A stretch of 64,000 bases of DNA from positions 81,013 to 145,012 of the forward strand of contig NZ_UCNW01000002.1 of NCBI RefSeq assembly GCF_900474185.1, read 5' to 3'. Under the pieces are notes generated by a model, which made no database searches, had not been told where the DNA came from, and was given only the letters and a program-made list of their open reading frames with translations. Below are positions 17,585-27,025 of this stretch, in pieces. Source of the stretch: Synechococcus sp. UW69. GTDB lineage: Bacteria > Cyanobacteriota > Cyanobacteriia > PCC-6307 > Cyanobiaceae. Both the position numbers and the translations under genes were made by a program. How positions within the stretch are numbered: position 1 is the first letter of the stretch; each line of letters starts with the position of its first letter.

Positions 17585-19114
17585 TCAGAGGAACAGTGCA
17601 TAGGCAGGGTTGTTTGTTTCATCCCAGTGGCGATACCCCAGGGCACTGAGAAAGTCGGTCCACCCTTCCATCTCCTGTTTCGGCACCAGAACTCCCACCA
17701 CGATTCGCCCTACGTCGGCACCGTGGTTCCTGTAGTGGAAGATGCTGATGCTCCATCCCGGGTGTAGGGCATCAACGAAGCTCATCAGGGCACCCGGTCG
17801 TTCGGGGAATTCGAAGCGATACAGCAGCTCTCGGCATTCCCCGGCGCAGGCCGTTCGCGCTGAAGAGGGCAGCCGACCTCCCACCATGTGGCGCAAATGG
17901 ACCTTGGCGAATTCGTTGTCGCTGAGATCAAGAGAGGGAAAGCCACCCTGCTCCAGTTGGTTCAGTAGCGATGACCGATCGTCCTCATCCTTCACCTGCA
18001 CACCGATGAAGATCTGCGCCGTGGCGCCATCGGTCATGCGGTAACTGAATTCCGTGAGGCTGCGTTCCCGCAGTAGTTCGCAGAGGCGCCTGAGGCTGCC
18101 GGGTGATTCGGGAATCTCCACGGCCAACATCGCTTCCCGCTCTTCACCGAGCTCAGCCCGTTCGGCGATGAAGCGCAGGCGGTCGAAATTCATGTTGGCG
18201 CCGCAGGCCACCGCTACGAGATTGCGACCTGCTTGGTTGCGATCGGCCACGTCCTGCTTGAGACCGGCAATCGCCAATGCGCCCGCAGGTTCCAGGATGG
18301 AGCGGGTGTCTTCGAAGACATCTTTGATGGCGGCACAGATGGCGTCGGTGTCGACCCGGACCATCCGATCGACAAACCGTTGGGCCAACTCAAAGGTGTG
18401 TTCACCCACTTTCCTCACGGCGACACCGTCGGCAAATAGGCCCACCTGCTCCAGCTCCACCCTCTGCCCCTGCTCCAAGGAGCGGGTCAGGGCATCGGCA
18501 TCGATCGGTTCCACACCAATGATCTCGGTTTCAGGCCAGAGCCGTTTGACGTAGGCGGCGATTCCGGCGATCAGGCCACCTCCACCAACTGCCACGTAGA
18601 TGGCGTTGGGTGGCTGCTCTGCCTGGCGCATGATCTCCATCCCGATCGTCCCCTGACCAGCTATCACCTCGGGATCGTCAAAGGGGTGGATAAAGGTGAG
18701 ACCTTCGGCTTTGCAGCGCCGCTGTGCTTCTGCGGAACACTCGTCGTAGGTCTCGCCATGGAGCACGACTTCACCGCCCAGGGCGCGCACGGCGCGCACC
18801 TTGACCTCCGGCGTCGTGCTTGGCATCACAATCACCGCTCGACAGCCGAGTCGCTTGGCACTTAGCGCCACTCCTTGGGCATGGTTACCTGCACTGGATG
18901 CAATGACACCGCGCTTCAGCTCGTCTGCGCTCAGCTGTGCCATGCGGTTGTAAGCGCCGCGCAGTTTGAAGGAGAACACCGGCTGGAGATCCTCACGCTT
19001 CAACCAGACCGTGTTGTTCAGTCGGCGGCTCAGATTGGGGGCGTGATCCAGGGGGGTTTCACGCGCCACGTCGTAAACGCGTGCACGCAGGATCCGCTGC
19101 AGGTAGTCGGTCAT
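17585..19114 (-). CDS. ilvA: Threonine dehydratase (biosynthetic)
   Basis: A 509-residue PLP enzyme converting threonine to 2-oxobutanoate for isoleucine synthesis. Lys50 in [10 protein letters not shown] is the Schiff-base lysine; [14 protein letters not shown] and the phosphate-binding VGGGGLIAG are present. The C-terminal third contains two ACT-like regulatory domains (around residues 330-500), so it should be the isoleucine-inhibited form. The ATG at 19114 is chosen since the open extension to 19150 has no homology pattern and runs toward the divergent dxs. Confidence 0.96.
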   Translation of the reverse strand: MTDYLQRILRARVYDVARETPLDHAPNLSRRLNNTVWLKREDLQPVFSFKLRGAYNRMAQLSADELKRGVIASSAGNHAQGVALSAKRLGCRAVIVMPSTTPEVKVRAVRALGGEVVLHGETYDECSAEAQRRCKAEGLTFIHPFDDPEVIAGQGTIGMEIMRQAEQPPNAIYVAVGGGGLIAGIAAYVKRLWPETEIIGVEPIDADALTRSLEQGQRVELEQVGLFADGVAVRKVGEHTFELAQRFVDRMVRVDTDAICAAIKDVFEDTRSILEPAGALAIAGLKQDVADRNQAGRNLVAVACGANMNFDRLRFIAERAELGEEREAMLAVEIPESPGSLRRLCELLRERSLTEFSYRMTDGATAQIFIGVQVKDEDDRSSLLNQLEQGGFPSLDLSDNEFAKVHLRHMVGGRLPSSARTACAGECRELLYRFEFPERPGALMSFVDALHPGWSISIFHYRNHGADVGRIVVGVLVPKQEMEGWTDFLSALGYRHWDETNNPAYALFL

Positions 19115-19194
19115 CTCACCATTCTTCCAAGGGTTCGATCCAGACAGCATCCGGGCTGGTTCCCGTAGATTGCTCGTATTGGAACTGGCAGTGC

Positions 19195-21126
19195 ATGCAT
19201 CTCGGAGATCTCAAGCATCCGAATGAACTGCACGGACTCAGCCCGGCTCAGCTCGAGGATGTGGCACGGCAGATCCGTGAGAGGCATCTGCAGGTTGTGT
19301 CGACCAGTGGTGGACACCTTGGTCCTGGTCTGGGTGTTGTGGAGCTCACACTCGCTCTTTACCAGACCCTCGACCTCGATCATGACCGCGTGGTCTGGGA
19401 TGTCGGTCATCAGGCATACCCCCACAAATTGATCACAGGGCGGTTCAACGATTTCGATTCCCTGCGCCAGCAGCGTGGGGTGGCTGGATACCTCAAGCGT
19501 TCGGAGAGTGGCTTCGATCACTTCGGAGCCGGTCACGCGAGCACGTCGATATCCGCTGCGCTGGGGATGGCGATGGCGCGAGACAACAAGGGTGAGTCGT
19601 ACAAATGCGTTGCTGTCATCGGTGATGGTGCCCTGACAGGCGGCATGGCCCTGGAAGCCATCAATCACGCGGGGCACCTTCCCAATACCCCGCTCCTGGT
19701 GGTGCTGAACGACAACGACATGTCGATCTCCCCACCGGTGGGAGCCCTATCGAGTGTTCTGAACCGTGCGCGGCTCAGCCCACCGATGCAGTTCATCTCG
19801 GGAAGTGTCGAAGAGAGTGTTCGTCACCTGCCGTTTATGGGTGGAGAGCTTCCTGCGGAACTCAATCGCCTGAAGGGAAGCATGCGACGTCTCGCTGTTC
19901 CCAAGGTTGGTGCCGTGTTCGAGGAACTCGGTTTCACTTACATGGGTCCGATCGACGGCCACGACATCGGTGAGATGGTGCGCACTTTTCAGGCGGCCCA
20001 CCGTGAGGGTGGTCCTGTTCTGGTGCATGTGGTCACGACAAAGGGCAAGGGATATCCCTACGCCGAGGCTGATCAGGTCGGCTACCACGCGCAATCAGCT
20101 TTCGATCTCAATACCGGTAAGGCGATCCCCTCATCGAAACCCAAGCCCCCCAGCTACAGCAAGGTGTTTGGTCAAACCCTCGTCAAGCTGTGCGAGCAAA
20201 ACAGTCGGGTGGTGGGAATCACTGCGGCGATGGCCACCGGTACCGGGCTCGATCTGCTGCAGAAGGCCATCCCCAACCAGTATGTGGACGTCGGCATTGC
20301 CGAGCAGCATGCCGTCACCCTTGCAGCGGGGATGGCATGTGAAGGCTTGCGTCCTGTCTGCGCGATCTACAGCACCTTTCTGCAGCGGGCCTACGACCAG
20401 TTGATCCACGACGTTGGAATCCAGAAGCTGCCGGTCACCTTCGTGCTGGATCGTGCGGGCATCGTCGGTGCCGATGGGCCGACGCACCAGGGTCAATACG
20501 ACATCAGCTACATGCGTGCCATTCCCAATTTCACGGTGATGGCTCCGAAGGATGAGGCTGAGCTGCAGCAAATGCTGGTGACCTGCCTCAGTCACGACGG
20601 ACCGACAGCCCTGCGCATTCCCCGGGGATCGGGTGAAGGCGTGCCCTTGATGGAAGAGGGTTGGGAATCCCTGCCGATCGGCCGTGGAGAACTGCTGCGG
20701 GAAGGTGACGACTTGATGATCGTTGCCTACGGCTCCATGGTGGCGCCGGCTCTTGCCACAGCCACCCTGCTTGAGGAAGCAGGTCTTTCGACCACGGTGA
20801 TCAATGCCCGGTTCCTGCGGCCGCTGGACCAGGCCCTCATTCATCCTCTGGCTCGACGCATCCCCCGTGTGGTCACCATGGAGGAGGGAGCCCTCCCCGG
20901 AGGATTTGGGGCCGCCGTTCTCGAGTCGTTGAGCGATCAGGACATCACTGTCTCAATGCTGCGGATCGGCATCCCCGATCAGCTGGTCGATCACGCCACT
21001 CCTCAACAGAGCAAGGAAGCTCTTGGCCTAACTCCTGCACAGATGGCTGAACGCATCCTTGAGCGCTTCAGCAAGGCCGCTGGTGATATGCCATCCAGCG
21101 CTTCGATCAAGGCTCTGCAGGCCTGA
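19195..21126 (+). CDS. dxs: 1-deoxy-D-xylulose-5-phosphate synthase
   Basis: A 643-residue thiamine-diphosphate enzyme that starts the MEP isoprenoid pathway from pyruvate and glyceraldehyde 3-phosphate, supplying carotenoids, phytol and quinones. Visible motifs: [26 protein letters not shown], the ThDP motif [18 protein letters not shown]...[12 protein letters not shown], the catalytic Glu in [16 protein letters not shown], and [15 protein letters not shown]. The ATG at 19195 gives the canonical start ([17 protein letters not shown]); the open frame back to 19081 runs into ilvA and is rejected. Confidence 0.97.
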   Translation: MHLGDLKHPNELHGLSPAQLEDVARQIRERHLQVVSTSGGHLGPGLGVVELTLALYQTLDLDHDRVVWDVGHQAYPHKLITGRFNDFDSLRQQRGVAGYLKRSESGFDHFGAGHASTSISAALGMAMARDNKGESYKCVAVIGDGALTGGMALEAINHAGHLPNTPLLVVLNDNDMSISPPVGALSSVLNRARLSPPMQFISGSVEESVRHLPFMGGELPAELNRLKGSMRRLAVPKVGAVFEELGFTYMGPIDGHDIGEMVRTFQAAHREGGPVLVHVVTTKGKGYPYAEADQVGYHAQSAFDLNTGKAIPSSKPKPPSYSKVFGQTLVKLCEQNSRVVGITAAMATGTGLDLLQKAIPNQYVDVGIAEQHAVTLAAGMACEGLRPVCAIYSTFLQRAYDQLIHDVGIQKLPVTFVLDRAGIVGADGPTHQGQYDISYMRAIPNFTVMAPKDEAELQQMLVTCLSHDGPTALRIPRGSGEGVPLMEEGWESLPIGRGELLREGDDLMIVAYGSMVAPALATATLLEEAGLSTTVINARFLRPLDQALIHPLARRIPRVVTMEEGALPGGFGAAVLESLSDQDITVSMLRIGIPDQLVDHATPQQSKEALGLTPAQMAERILERFSKAAGDMPSSASIKALQA

Positions 21127-21139
21127 AGCGGAAGGATCT

Positions 21140-22327
21140 GTGTCGGTTCTAATCGTTGGTGCGGGGCCTTCCGGTGCCCGCCTGGCGATCCAACTGGCGC
21201 GCAGGGGTGCTGAGGTCACCCTGGTGGATCGCTTGATGGATCCGGATCGCAATGCCTATTCCAGCGCAGCTCTTCCTCTGGAGGCTGTTCGTCGGCTTGG
21301 CCTGCCGGATGAAATCATTGCCGCAACCTGGCAGGGCTGGCAGCTGCACGATCCTTCCGGTCTGGTGCATCAGTGGTGGTCTGACGACGATCTGGGGGTG
21401 GTGCTCGACTTCGGCAGGCTCCGTTCCTTCCTCTGGTCGGAAGCGCGTCGCCATGGTGTGGAGTTGATTCAAGGCTGTCGGGCAGTTCTGAAAAGCCTCA
21501 GCGCAGAGAACGCCACCGTGCAGCTGCAGACGCGCGATGGTGTGGAGTCGTTGCGCTCAGTCCGGTGGCTGATTGACGCCACGGGTGCTCGTCGCGATCT
21601 GCTTCAGCAGGCTGGTGTCAAGCCCAATCCAGCTGATCCGCTGCTGCAGGGGATCGGTGTCGAGTGGCTGCTTCAAGCCGATGATCGCCACGCCGCAGCC
21701 TGGCGGGATCGGATCAGTTTTTTTCTGGGGACACCCTGGATCAGCCACGGATACGGCTGGATCTTCCCTATGCAAGGACAACGGCTGAAGGTGGGTGTCT
21801 GTCAGCTTCCTCCGCCCCATCGTCAGACCCCCGGCAGCCTGGCGCAGCCCCTGCAGCGGTTGATTCAACGCTGCGGCTTGTCCGACTGTCTCGTTCTGGA
21901 TCGCCATGGTGGGCCTGTTTCCAGCTCGATCTCCCGATCTGAAGCGCTGGGTGCCGATGCGCTGTTGGCTGTTGGAGATGCGGCAAGTACAGCCAATCTT
22001 CTCGGTGGAGAAGGCATCCGCCATGCGATGGACAATGCCGATCAACTGGCCGATCTGTTGATCGCTGATGGGATGCGCGGCGACTCAGCAACCATTCCCC
22101 ATCGCTACAGACAGGAACTTGACGCCAAGCGGAGCTGGCGATGGTCGGTGTCAGGCCGTCTGGCGCGGCGCACCTGGTGGGGTCTCAACAATTGCCGGGC
22201 TGATCAACGACTCCAACGTCTGATCAATGGACTTTCTTCCACAGCAAAAGCAAGTGCTCTCTCTGAGCTGCTGTTTGAGTACAGATTCGAGCGTTACGGC
22301 TTACGCCTGTTGCCCTATCTGCTTTGA
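21140..22327 (+). CDS. FAD-dependent oxidoreductase, geranylgeranyl-reductase/lycopene-cyclase-like
   Basis: Begins at GTG 21140, 13 bp after dxs, with the dinucleotide-binding fold VLIVGAGPSGARLAIQLARRGAEVTLVDR; the second FAD motif is ADALLAVGDAASTANLLGGEGIRHAMDNAD. It is a 395-residue flavoprotein of the group that includes geranylgeranyl reductases and other isoprenoid-modifying or hydroxylating enzymes. The position directly after dxs suggests an isoprenoid or pigment role, but that is inference from context. The GTG start is chosen because the open extension upstream (to 21059) overlaps the dxs 3' end and has no family pattern. Confidence 0.85.
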   Translation: MSVLIVGAGPSGARLAIQLARRGAEVTLVDRLMDPDRNAYSSAALPLEAVRRLGLPDEIIAATWQGWQLHDPSGLVHQWWSDDDLGVVLDFGRLRSFLWSEARRHGVELIQGCRAVLKSLSAENATVQLQTRDGVESLRSVRWLIDATGARRDLLQQAGVKPNPADPLLQGIGVEWLLQADDRHAAAWRDRISFFLGTPWISHGYGWIFPMQGQRLKVGVCQLPPPHRQTPGSLAQPLQRLIQRCGLSDCLVLDRHGGPVSSSISRSEALGADALLAVGDAASTANLLGGEGIRHAMDNADQLADLLIADGMRGDSATIPHRYRQELDAKRSWRWSVSGRLARRTWWGLNNCRADQRLQRLINGLSSTAKASALSELLFEYRFERYGLRLLPYLL

Positions 22328-22336
22328 GCGATGTTG

Positions 22337-22370
22337 TTTCCGGGGAGGAGCCGTGGCTCCTTCCCGGAAA
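22337..22370. terminator. Strong bidirectional terminator hairpin between the FAD oxidoreductase and psaK
   Basis: A 16-bp inverted repeat: TTTCCGGG-G-AGGAGCC (22337-22352), loop GT, GGCTCCT-T-CCCGGAAA (22355-22370), with one G/T mismatch that forms a wobble pair in RNA. It lies between two convergent genes, 10 bp beyond each stop codon. There is no long T-run, so it may act partly as a 3' stabiliser for the abundant psaK mRNA. Confidence 0.8.
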
Positions 22371-22379
22371 GGTGTTGCT

Positions 22380-22637
22380 TCAGAGCACACCGCGGGCTGC
22401 CAGACCCTGGATTGCACCGATGCCGATGATGTGGCCAAGGCTGGTGGTACCGAGCATGGCTGCATGTCCCATTCCACCGAAGAAGGTGGAGTTGGGAAGT
22501 GCAGCGCCTTCGTTGGGGTGCTTAATCGTGGCCTTGCCGACCATGATGGCAACCACATTGCAGAGGATCATCACCAGGGCGACCTTGGGAGACCAGGACA
22601 CGGTGGCGGGAGCGATCGCGAAAAGGTGGGTCAGCAT
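22380..22637 (-). CDS. psaK: Photosystem I reaction centre subunit PsaK
   Basis: An 85-residue thylakoid membrane protein with two transmembrane helices (about residues 13-33 and 57-80). It carries the typical N-terminus (MLTHLFAIAPATVSWSPKVAL) and NSTFFGGMGHAAMLGTTSLGHIIGIGAI. PsaK sits at the PSI periphery and helps bind antenna chlorophylls and, in cyanobacteria, state-transition or IsiA/phycobilisome contacts. The ATG at 22637 is chosen; an in-frame ATG at 22664 would add nine residues. A strong hairpin follows the stop. Confidence 0.94.
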   Translation of the reverse strand: MLTHLFAIAPATVSWSPKVALVMILCNVVAIMVGKATIKHPNEGAALPNSTFFGGMGHAAMLGTTSLGHIIGIGAIQGLAARGVL

Positions 22638-22705
22638 TCGAGCCAATGAGCGACACCTCATCATCCGGGGCTTCCGCCCTCTTGCCTGAGTCTCTTAAGA
22701 GTTGT

Positions 22706-22993
22706 TCACCCTTTCTTGGGGGTCGGTAGCAGCAGTCCGATCACCAGAACGGTGTTGCCGAGCGTTAGGAAGGCTTCTGCACCACCGTGCAGCCAGTCGA
22801 TCTCCACCAGTTCCGCTGAGCAGCAGCGCAGAGCTGCGATGGCGGCAACAATCGTGACGGCTACGAACAGCAGTGTGAGTTGAAAGCCGCGTTCCGCCAT
22901 CTGCGGAAGTGCCTTACTCCTGTGGAGCCAGAAGAGAAACAACAAATAAGGGATTAGCGAGACCGCAAACAGGGGTGCGGGATCAAAGTTCAT
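22706..22993 (-). CDS. DUF3593 membrane protein
   Basis: A 95-residue protein with three hydrophobic segments (PAPLFAVSLIPYLLFLFWL, FQLTLLFVAVTIVAAIAAL, FLTLGNTVLVIGLLL). The pattern SLIPYLLFLFWLHRSKALPQMAERGFQLTL is that of DUF3593, found in cyanobacteria and plastid-bearing eukaryotes; function unknown. The start at 22993 overlaps the end of the upstream DUF2499 gene by 11 bp, so the two are almost certainly cotranscribed and translationally coupled. The longer open frame to 23041 is antisense-free but has no homology pattern. Confidence 0.85.
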   Translation of the reverse strand: MNFDPAPLFAVSLIPYLLFLFWLHRSKALPQMAERGFQLTLLFVAVTIVAAIAALRCCSAELVEIDWLHGGAEAFLTLGNTVLVIGLLLPTPKKG

Positions 22994-23279
22994 TGACCAC
23001 CCCGTCAGCCACCCGACGCCGTTGGAGCTGCCATGCCGCAAACGCCAGGGTGCTGTTCCCGATCACGGTGAATAGGGCCTGAAGGGTGACCAGGCCCCGC
23101 AGAGCGTCGCTGTTGTCAAACAAGTGCCATGTGCAGGCTGCCATCGCACTCACCAGGGCCGGAAGCATGGCCCAGGCCATGCCTGACAGTCCGCGTCGAT
23201 GCATCAACACGATCGCCACACACCACTCGATCACTGAGGCGACGTGGATCCACCAGGTTCCGAGAGACAACGCGTGCAT
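22983..23279 (-). CDS. DUF2499 membrane protein
   Basis: A 98-residue protein with three hydrophobic segments and the DUF2499 pattern: LSLGTWWIHVASVIEWCVAI, AMLPALVSAMAACTWHLFDNS, LVTLQALFTVIGNSTLAFAAW. The family is restricted mainly to cyanobacteria and plastids and is regularly next to DUF3593, as here. Its role is unknown; the recurring pair suggests two subunits of one membrane complex. The start at ATG 23279 is 27 bp from the divergent csaB start. Confidence 0.87.
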   Translation of the reverse strand: MHALSLGTWWIHVASVIEWCVAIVLMHRRGLSGMAWAMLPALVSAMAACTWHLFDNSDALRGLVTLQALFTVIGNSTLAFAAWQLQRRRVADGVVNEL

Positions 23280-23306
23280 AGCCCGAATCCTAGGAATCCG
23301 TTGATA

Positions 23307-24440
23307 ATGCTTGGAGTGAACAGGCTGCTGCCCGTGGTCCGCCCCGCTGCACCTGTCCTTCTGCTTTGTGGCTACTACGGAGAACACAATCTCGGGGACG
23401 ATGCACTGCTTCAGGTGCTGGTGTCAGCGCTTCCCCAGTCGCAGCAGTTGTTGATCACAGTGCGTGATCCAGTTCCTGTCCTTGCCCTGGCACCGTCGGC
23501 CCTAACCGTTAATCGCCGCTCATTGGTGAGCTGCCTTCGTGCCGCTCTGCGCGCGGATGTGCTGGTTCTTGGGGGCGGCAGCCTGCTTCAGGACAGCACC
23601 AGCTTCAGCAGCCTTGTTTACTACGTGCTTCTGATGGCGGTCGCCCGTATCGGTGGCGCCGAGGTGCTTCTCTGGGGCCAGGGCCTGGGGCCATTGCAGC
23701 GTCGGATCAGTCGGATGCTGGTGCGCGCTGTGTTGCCGTTCTGCAAGGCGGCGAGTTGGCGCGATCAGCGCTCCTTTGAATTGGCTCGGCGCTGGGCGCG
23801 ATCGTTACCGATGGTGCTGGCCGCAGATCCGGTCTGGCAGATGCCGGCGCGTCCATGGATCGGTGGCGACGCCATCGTTCTGAGCTGGCGTCCAACACCA
23901 CTCCTGGATCACTCGGGCTGGCGTCGGTTGACGGAGGCTTTGGATGCTCTCAGTGCCGAGTTGGCAGCCCCGGTGATCTGGTTGGCGTTCCATGAGCATC
24001 AGGATGCACCGTTGCTGCAGCAACTGAGCGATGCGGGGCTGCTGCCAATGCGTCTGAAGGGGCGCAGCACAACCCTGGTGCCCCAGTCGCTGGAGGTTGT
24101 TTCTGATGTAGTCCAACGGGCACGCCTTGTTCTGCCCATGCGACTGCATGCCTTGATCCTGGCCCGTCTTTCCAACAGTCCGATGGCTGCTCTTAGCTAC
24201 GACCCGAAGGTTGAGGCCGCCGCTGCCATGGCGTCCGTGCCTTGCACCCCATTGACCTCCTTGCCTTCTGTGGATGCATTGCTGAATCTGTGGCGAGCTG
24301 AAGTGGATCGTCCGGCGGATCCCAATCAAACGGAAGAATTGCGATGCCAGGCATCGGCTCACAGCGACCTGCTCAAGCGGATGGCAGTCGACGACCGGAG
24401 ATCGTATCGAAGCGATGCTCACAATCGCTCGACCAACTGA
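23307..24440 (+). CDS. csaB: Polysaccharide pyruvyl transferase CsaB
   Basis: A 377-residue enzyme that adds pyruvate ketals to cell-wall polysaccharide, creating anchoring sites for SLH-domain surface proteins. The N-terminal LLCGYYGEHNLGDDALLQVLVSAL and middle VLGGGSLLQDSTSFSSLVYY are CsaB hallmarks, as is the C-terminal LVLPMRLHALILA. The start at 23307 is the first ATG after the DUF2499 divergent region. The last 68 bp overlap the 3' end of ggtA on the other strand. The link to SLH proteins in the outer envelope is established for the family; no SLH protein is in this window. Confidence 0.92.
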   Translation: MLGVNRLLPVVRPAAPVLLLCGYYGEHNLGDDALLQVLVSALPQSQQLLITVRDPVPVLALAPSALTVNRRSLVSCLRAALRADVLVLGGGSLLQDSTSFSSLVYYVLLMAVARIGGAEVLLWGQGLGPLQRRISRMLVRAVLPFCKAASWRDQRSFELARRWARSLPMVLAADPVWQMPARPWIGGDAIVLSWRPTPLLDHSGWRRLTEALDALSAELAAPVIWLAFHEHQDAPLLQQLSDAGLLPMRLKGRSTTLVPQSLEVVSDVVQRARLVLPMRLHALILARLSNSPMAALSYDPKVEAAAAMASVPCTPLTSLPSVDALLNLWRAEVDRPADPNQTEELRCQASAHSDLLKRMAVDDRRSYRSDAHNRSTN

Positions 24441-25350
24441 TCCGCGGTTCAGCCGCGATCGTCGTTTCTCCGGAGCAGACCATCCGTAGGTCGCCGCGAT
24501 CGCAGCGGACCAGAAGCATCTGATTGGCACCGAACCATTCACGGCTGAGGATTGTGCACGGCCAGCCATCGGAATCGAGCCGCAGGTCGTCCGGTCGGAC
24601 GCCGATGGTCACGCCGTTCTGAGCTGGCAACAGATTCATCTGCGGGCGGCCGATGAACTGGGCGACGTAGGTGCTGGCCGGCTGCAGATAGAGCTCGCGA
24701 GGTGTTCCAATCTGTTCGATGCTTCCATTGCGCATCACGGCGATGCGATCCGCCAACGCCATTGCCTCCTGCTGGTCATGGGTGACGTAGACCACGGGTT
24801 GGTCACCACCGATCATCAGACGGCGCAACTGGGGACGCAGGTCCTCACGCAATTGCGCATCCAGATTGCTCATCGGCTCATCCAGCAGATAAACCAGTGG
24901 ATCCCTGAGCAACGCTCTGGCCAGGGCGACCCGTTGGCGCTGTCCGCCGGAGAGTTGTGATGGCCGTTGCTTGGCATATTCCCTGAGCTGCAGCACCTCC
25001 AGAACGCTGCTGATCCGCTTATGGCGGCTGCCGGTGGTGCCACCTCGAATTCTCAAACCCAGTTCGAGGTTTTCCCACACGTTGAGATGCGGGAACAGGG
25101 CATAGCTTTGAAAGACCATGCCCACCCGGCGCCGTTCGGCGGGAACGTCAACCATCTCGGCATCATTAATGCGAATGGAGCCTTGATCCGGTTGATCGAG
25201 CCCCGCGATTAGACGCAAAGCCGTGCTTTTCCCACAGCCACTGGCACCCAGCAGAGCGACGCATTCCCCATCGGCCACGTTGAGGTCGAGCTGCTTGAGA
25301 ACCGGGCGTTCGCCGAAGCTCTTGCTGATGGCCCGTAGTTCCAGTGTCAT
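24373..25350 (-). CDS. ggtA: Compatible-solute ABC transporter ATPase (GgtA-like)
   Basis: A 325-residue MalK/UgpC-type ATPase: Walker A GASGCGKST (about 34-42), Q-loop VFQSYALFPH, signature LSGGQRQRVALARALL, Walker B VYLLDEPMSNLD, H-loop VYVTHDQQEA, and a C-terminal TOBE-like domain (residues 235-325). It energises uptake by the GgtBCD proteins encoded just upstream. The symbol rests on linkage to ggpS, as in other cyanobacteria. The start overlaps the ggtD stop by 4 bp (ATGA). Its end overlaps csaB (convergent). Confidence 0.85.
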   Translation of the reverse strand: MTLELRAISKSFGERPVLKQLDLNVADGECVALLGASGCGKSTALRLIAGLDQPDQGSIRINDAEMVDVPAERRRVGMVFQSYALFPHLNVWENLELGLRIRGGTTGSRHKRISSVLEVLQLREYAKQRPSQLSGGQRQRVALARALLRDPLVYLLDEPMSNLDAQLREDLRPQLRRLMIGGDQPVVYVTHDQQEAMALADRIAVMRNGSIEQIGTPRELYLQPASTYVAQFIGRPQMNLLPAQNGVTIGVRPDDLRLDSDGWPCTILSREWFGANQMLLVRCDRGDLRMVCSGETTIAAEPRISWSSDCEHRFDTISGRRLPSA

Positions 25351-26162
25351 CCCTTAATTGCTCCGTTGGTGAGTCCACTGACGATCTGCCGCTGGAACAC
25401 CAGCACCAGCACCAGCAGAGGTATGGCACCGAGCACAGTCGCGGCTGCGTAGGTGCCGTAGGGGACCGAATAGGTGGATGATCCCGCAATCCGGGCCATC
25501 GCCACCGGCAATGTGAGCAGATCGCTGCGGCTTAGCCAGGTGAGGGCCACTGGATACTCGTTCCAGGCAAACAGGAACACCAGGATCGCTGTGCTGGCGG
25601 AGGCTGGTGCAATCAAGGGAAGCAGCACCCAGCGCAGCCGTTGCCAGAGAGACAGACCCTCAAGCTTCGCCGCGTCCTCCAGATCATTGGGTAGGGCTTC
25701 GAAGGCAGCGGTGAGCAGAAGCAGGGCCAGGGGCATCGACAGAGCGCTATAGGGAATGGAAATGGCGATGAGGTTGTTGCCCAGCGAAAACGTGCGGGCC
25801 AGTTCGAGCAGTGCCAGAAACAGCAGCACATAGGGAAACAAGGCGGCTCCCACCACGGCGGCCCGGAGGCTTCCCCTCCATCGAATGGGGAGTTTCGCCA
25901 GTCCGTAGGCGGCCGGGATCGCCAGCACCAAGGTGAGCAGTGTTGTGAGGGAGGCCACCAGGCTGCTGTTGAACAGGTATCTCCAGAACGGCGGATCGGT
26001 GCTCAGCAGATCCCTGTAGTTGTTCAGCGTCCAGCGGTTCCAGAAGCTCAGTTGTTCGTTGACCAGGGCATCGGCCGTGGTGAATGAACTCACCAATTGC
26101 CACAGCATCGGGGCGAGGGACCAGACCAGCAGCAGTGCAATCCAGATGGAACGTCGCGTCAT
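25347..26162 (-). CDS. ggtD: Compatible-solute ABC transporter permease (GgtD-like)
   Basis: A 271-residue MalG-type inner-membrane permease with six predicted helices. The coupling loop EDAAKLEGLSLWQRLRWVLLPL (about 180-200) is the conserved EAA motif for ATPase contact. It should pair with GgtC to form the translocation pore for glucosylglycerol and related solutes. Overlaps of 4 bp with both ggtC and ggtA show translational coupling. The D/C assignment follows gene order and MalG/MalF resemblance rather than direct evidence. Confidence 0.82.
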   Translation of the reverse strand: MTRRSIWIALLLVWSLAPMLWQLVSSFTTADALVNEQLSFWNRWTLNNYRDLLSTDPPFWRYLFNSSLVASLTTLLTLVLAIPAAYGLAKLPIRWRGSLRAAVVGAALFPYVLLFLALLELARTFSLGNNLIAISIPYSALSMPLALLLLTAAFEALPNDLEDAAKLEGLSLWQRLRWVLLPLIAPASASTAILVFLFAWNEYPVALTWLSRSDLLTLPVAMARIAGSSTYSVPYGTYAAATVLGAIPLLVLVLVFQRQIVSGLTNGAIKG

Positions 26163-27025
26163 CGATCCAGGGGCCTCAACACACCGAAGGTTTTCAGCAC
26201 CAGCGTTCCCGCCAGGATCAGGGCTGTGAGCAACAGGAATCCCGCGAGCATCACCGTGGCGCTGTAACCGAAATCAAGGAAGCGCATGCCGTTGAGATAG
26301 GCATAAAGGGCGATGCTTTCTGTGCTGCCGGCAGGACCACCACCGGTCAACACCTGCACCAGATCAAACACCCCGAAGGCCTGGGCCAAGCGGAACAGAA
26401 GGCTCAGCAGGATGTAGGGCAGGAGCAGCGGCAAGGTGACGCGGCGCAGGGCCTGCAGAGGGGTTCCGCCTTCCAGACGGAAGGCGCTGTAAAGGTCGTC
26501 GGGAATGCTTTGGAGCCCAGCCAAAAGGATCAGCGTGATGAAGGGTGTTGTCTTCCAGACATCGGCGAAAACCGTCACCAACCAGGTGATCGATGGGGTG
26601 GACAACAGATCCAGGGAGTCGAGTCCAAGGGTTCGGGCCAGCACCTCGATTGGGCCGTAAGGAGTGTTGAAGATCCAGCGCCAGCCAAGGGCCATCATTG
26701 TTGTGGGGAGTGCCCAGGGGAGCAGGGTCAGGGCTCGAACGGCGCCTCTGCCACGCCAGCTCTGATGAAGCAGGAGCGCGATGGCCAGTGCCAATAGCAA
26801 TTCCATTCCCACGGAGATCAGGGCGAATCGCGCGGTCTGCCCCGCATCCAGCCAGAACCGCTGATCAAACGCCAGCCGCATCCAGTTGGCTCCGCCGTTG
26901 GCCACCGGTTCCAGTCCGGTGAGGACGGAATCAGCGTGGAAGCTCAGCCAGGCGTAACGAAGCATCGGCCAGCCGAAGACGACGGCGATCAGCAGTAGGG
27001 CTGGAACAGCCAGGAGAACGGTCAT
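26159..27025 (-). CDS. ggtC: Compatible-solute ABC transporter permease (GgtC-like)
   Basis: A 288-residue MalF/UgpA-type permease with six helices, beginning MTVLLAVPALLLIAVVFGWPML. The EAA coupling loop lies in SAFRLEGGTPLQALRRVTLPLLLPY (about 195-218). Together with GgtD it forms the membrane channel of the osmolyte importer. The start overlaps the ggtB stop by 4 bp and the stop overlaps the ggtD start by 4 bp. Length is normal for the CUT1 class. Confidence 0.83.
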   Translation of the reverse strand: MTVLLAVPALLLIAVVFGWPMLRYAWLSFHADSVLTGLEPVANGGANWMRLAFDQRFWLDAGQTARFALISVGMELLLALAIALLLHQSWRGRGAVRALTLLPWALPTTMMALGWRWIFNTPYGPIEVLARTLGLDSLDLLSTPSITWLVTVFADVWKTTPFITLILLAGLQSIPDDLYSAFRLEGGTPLQALRRVTLPLLLPYILLSLLFRLAQAFGVFDLVQVLTGGGPAGSTESIALYAYLNGMRFLDFGYSATVMLAGFLLLTALILAGTLVLKTFGVLRPLDR

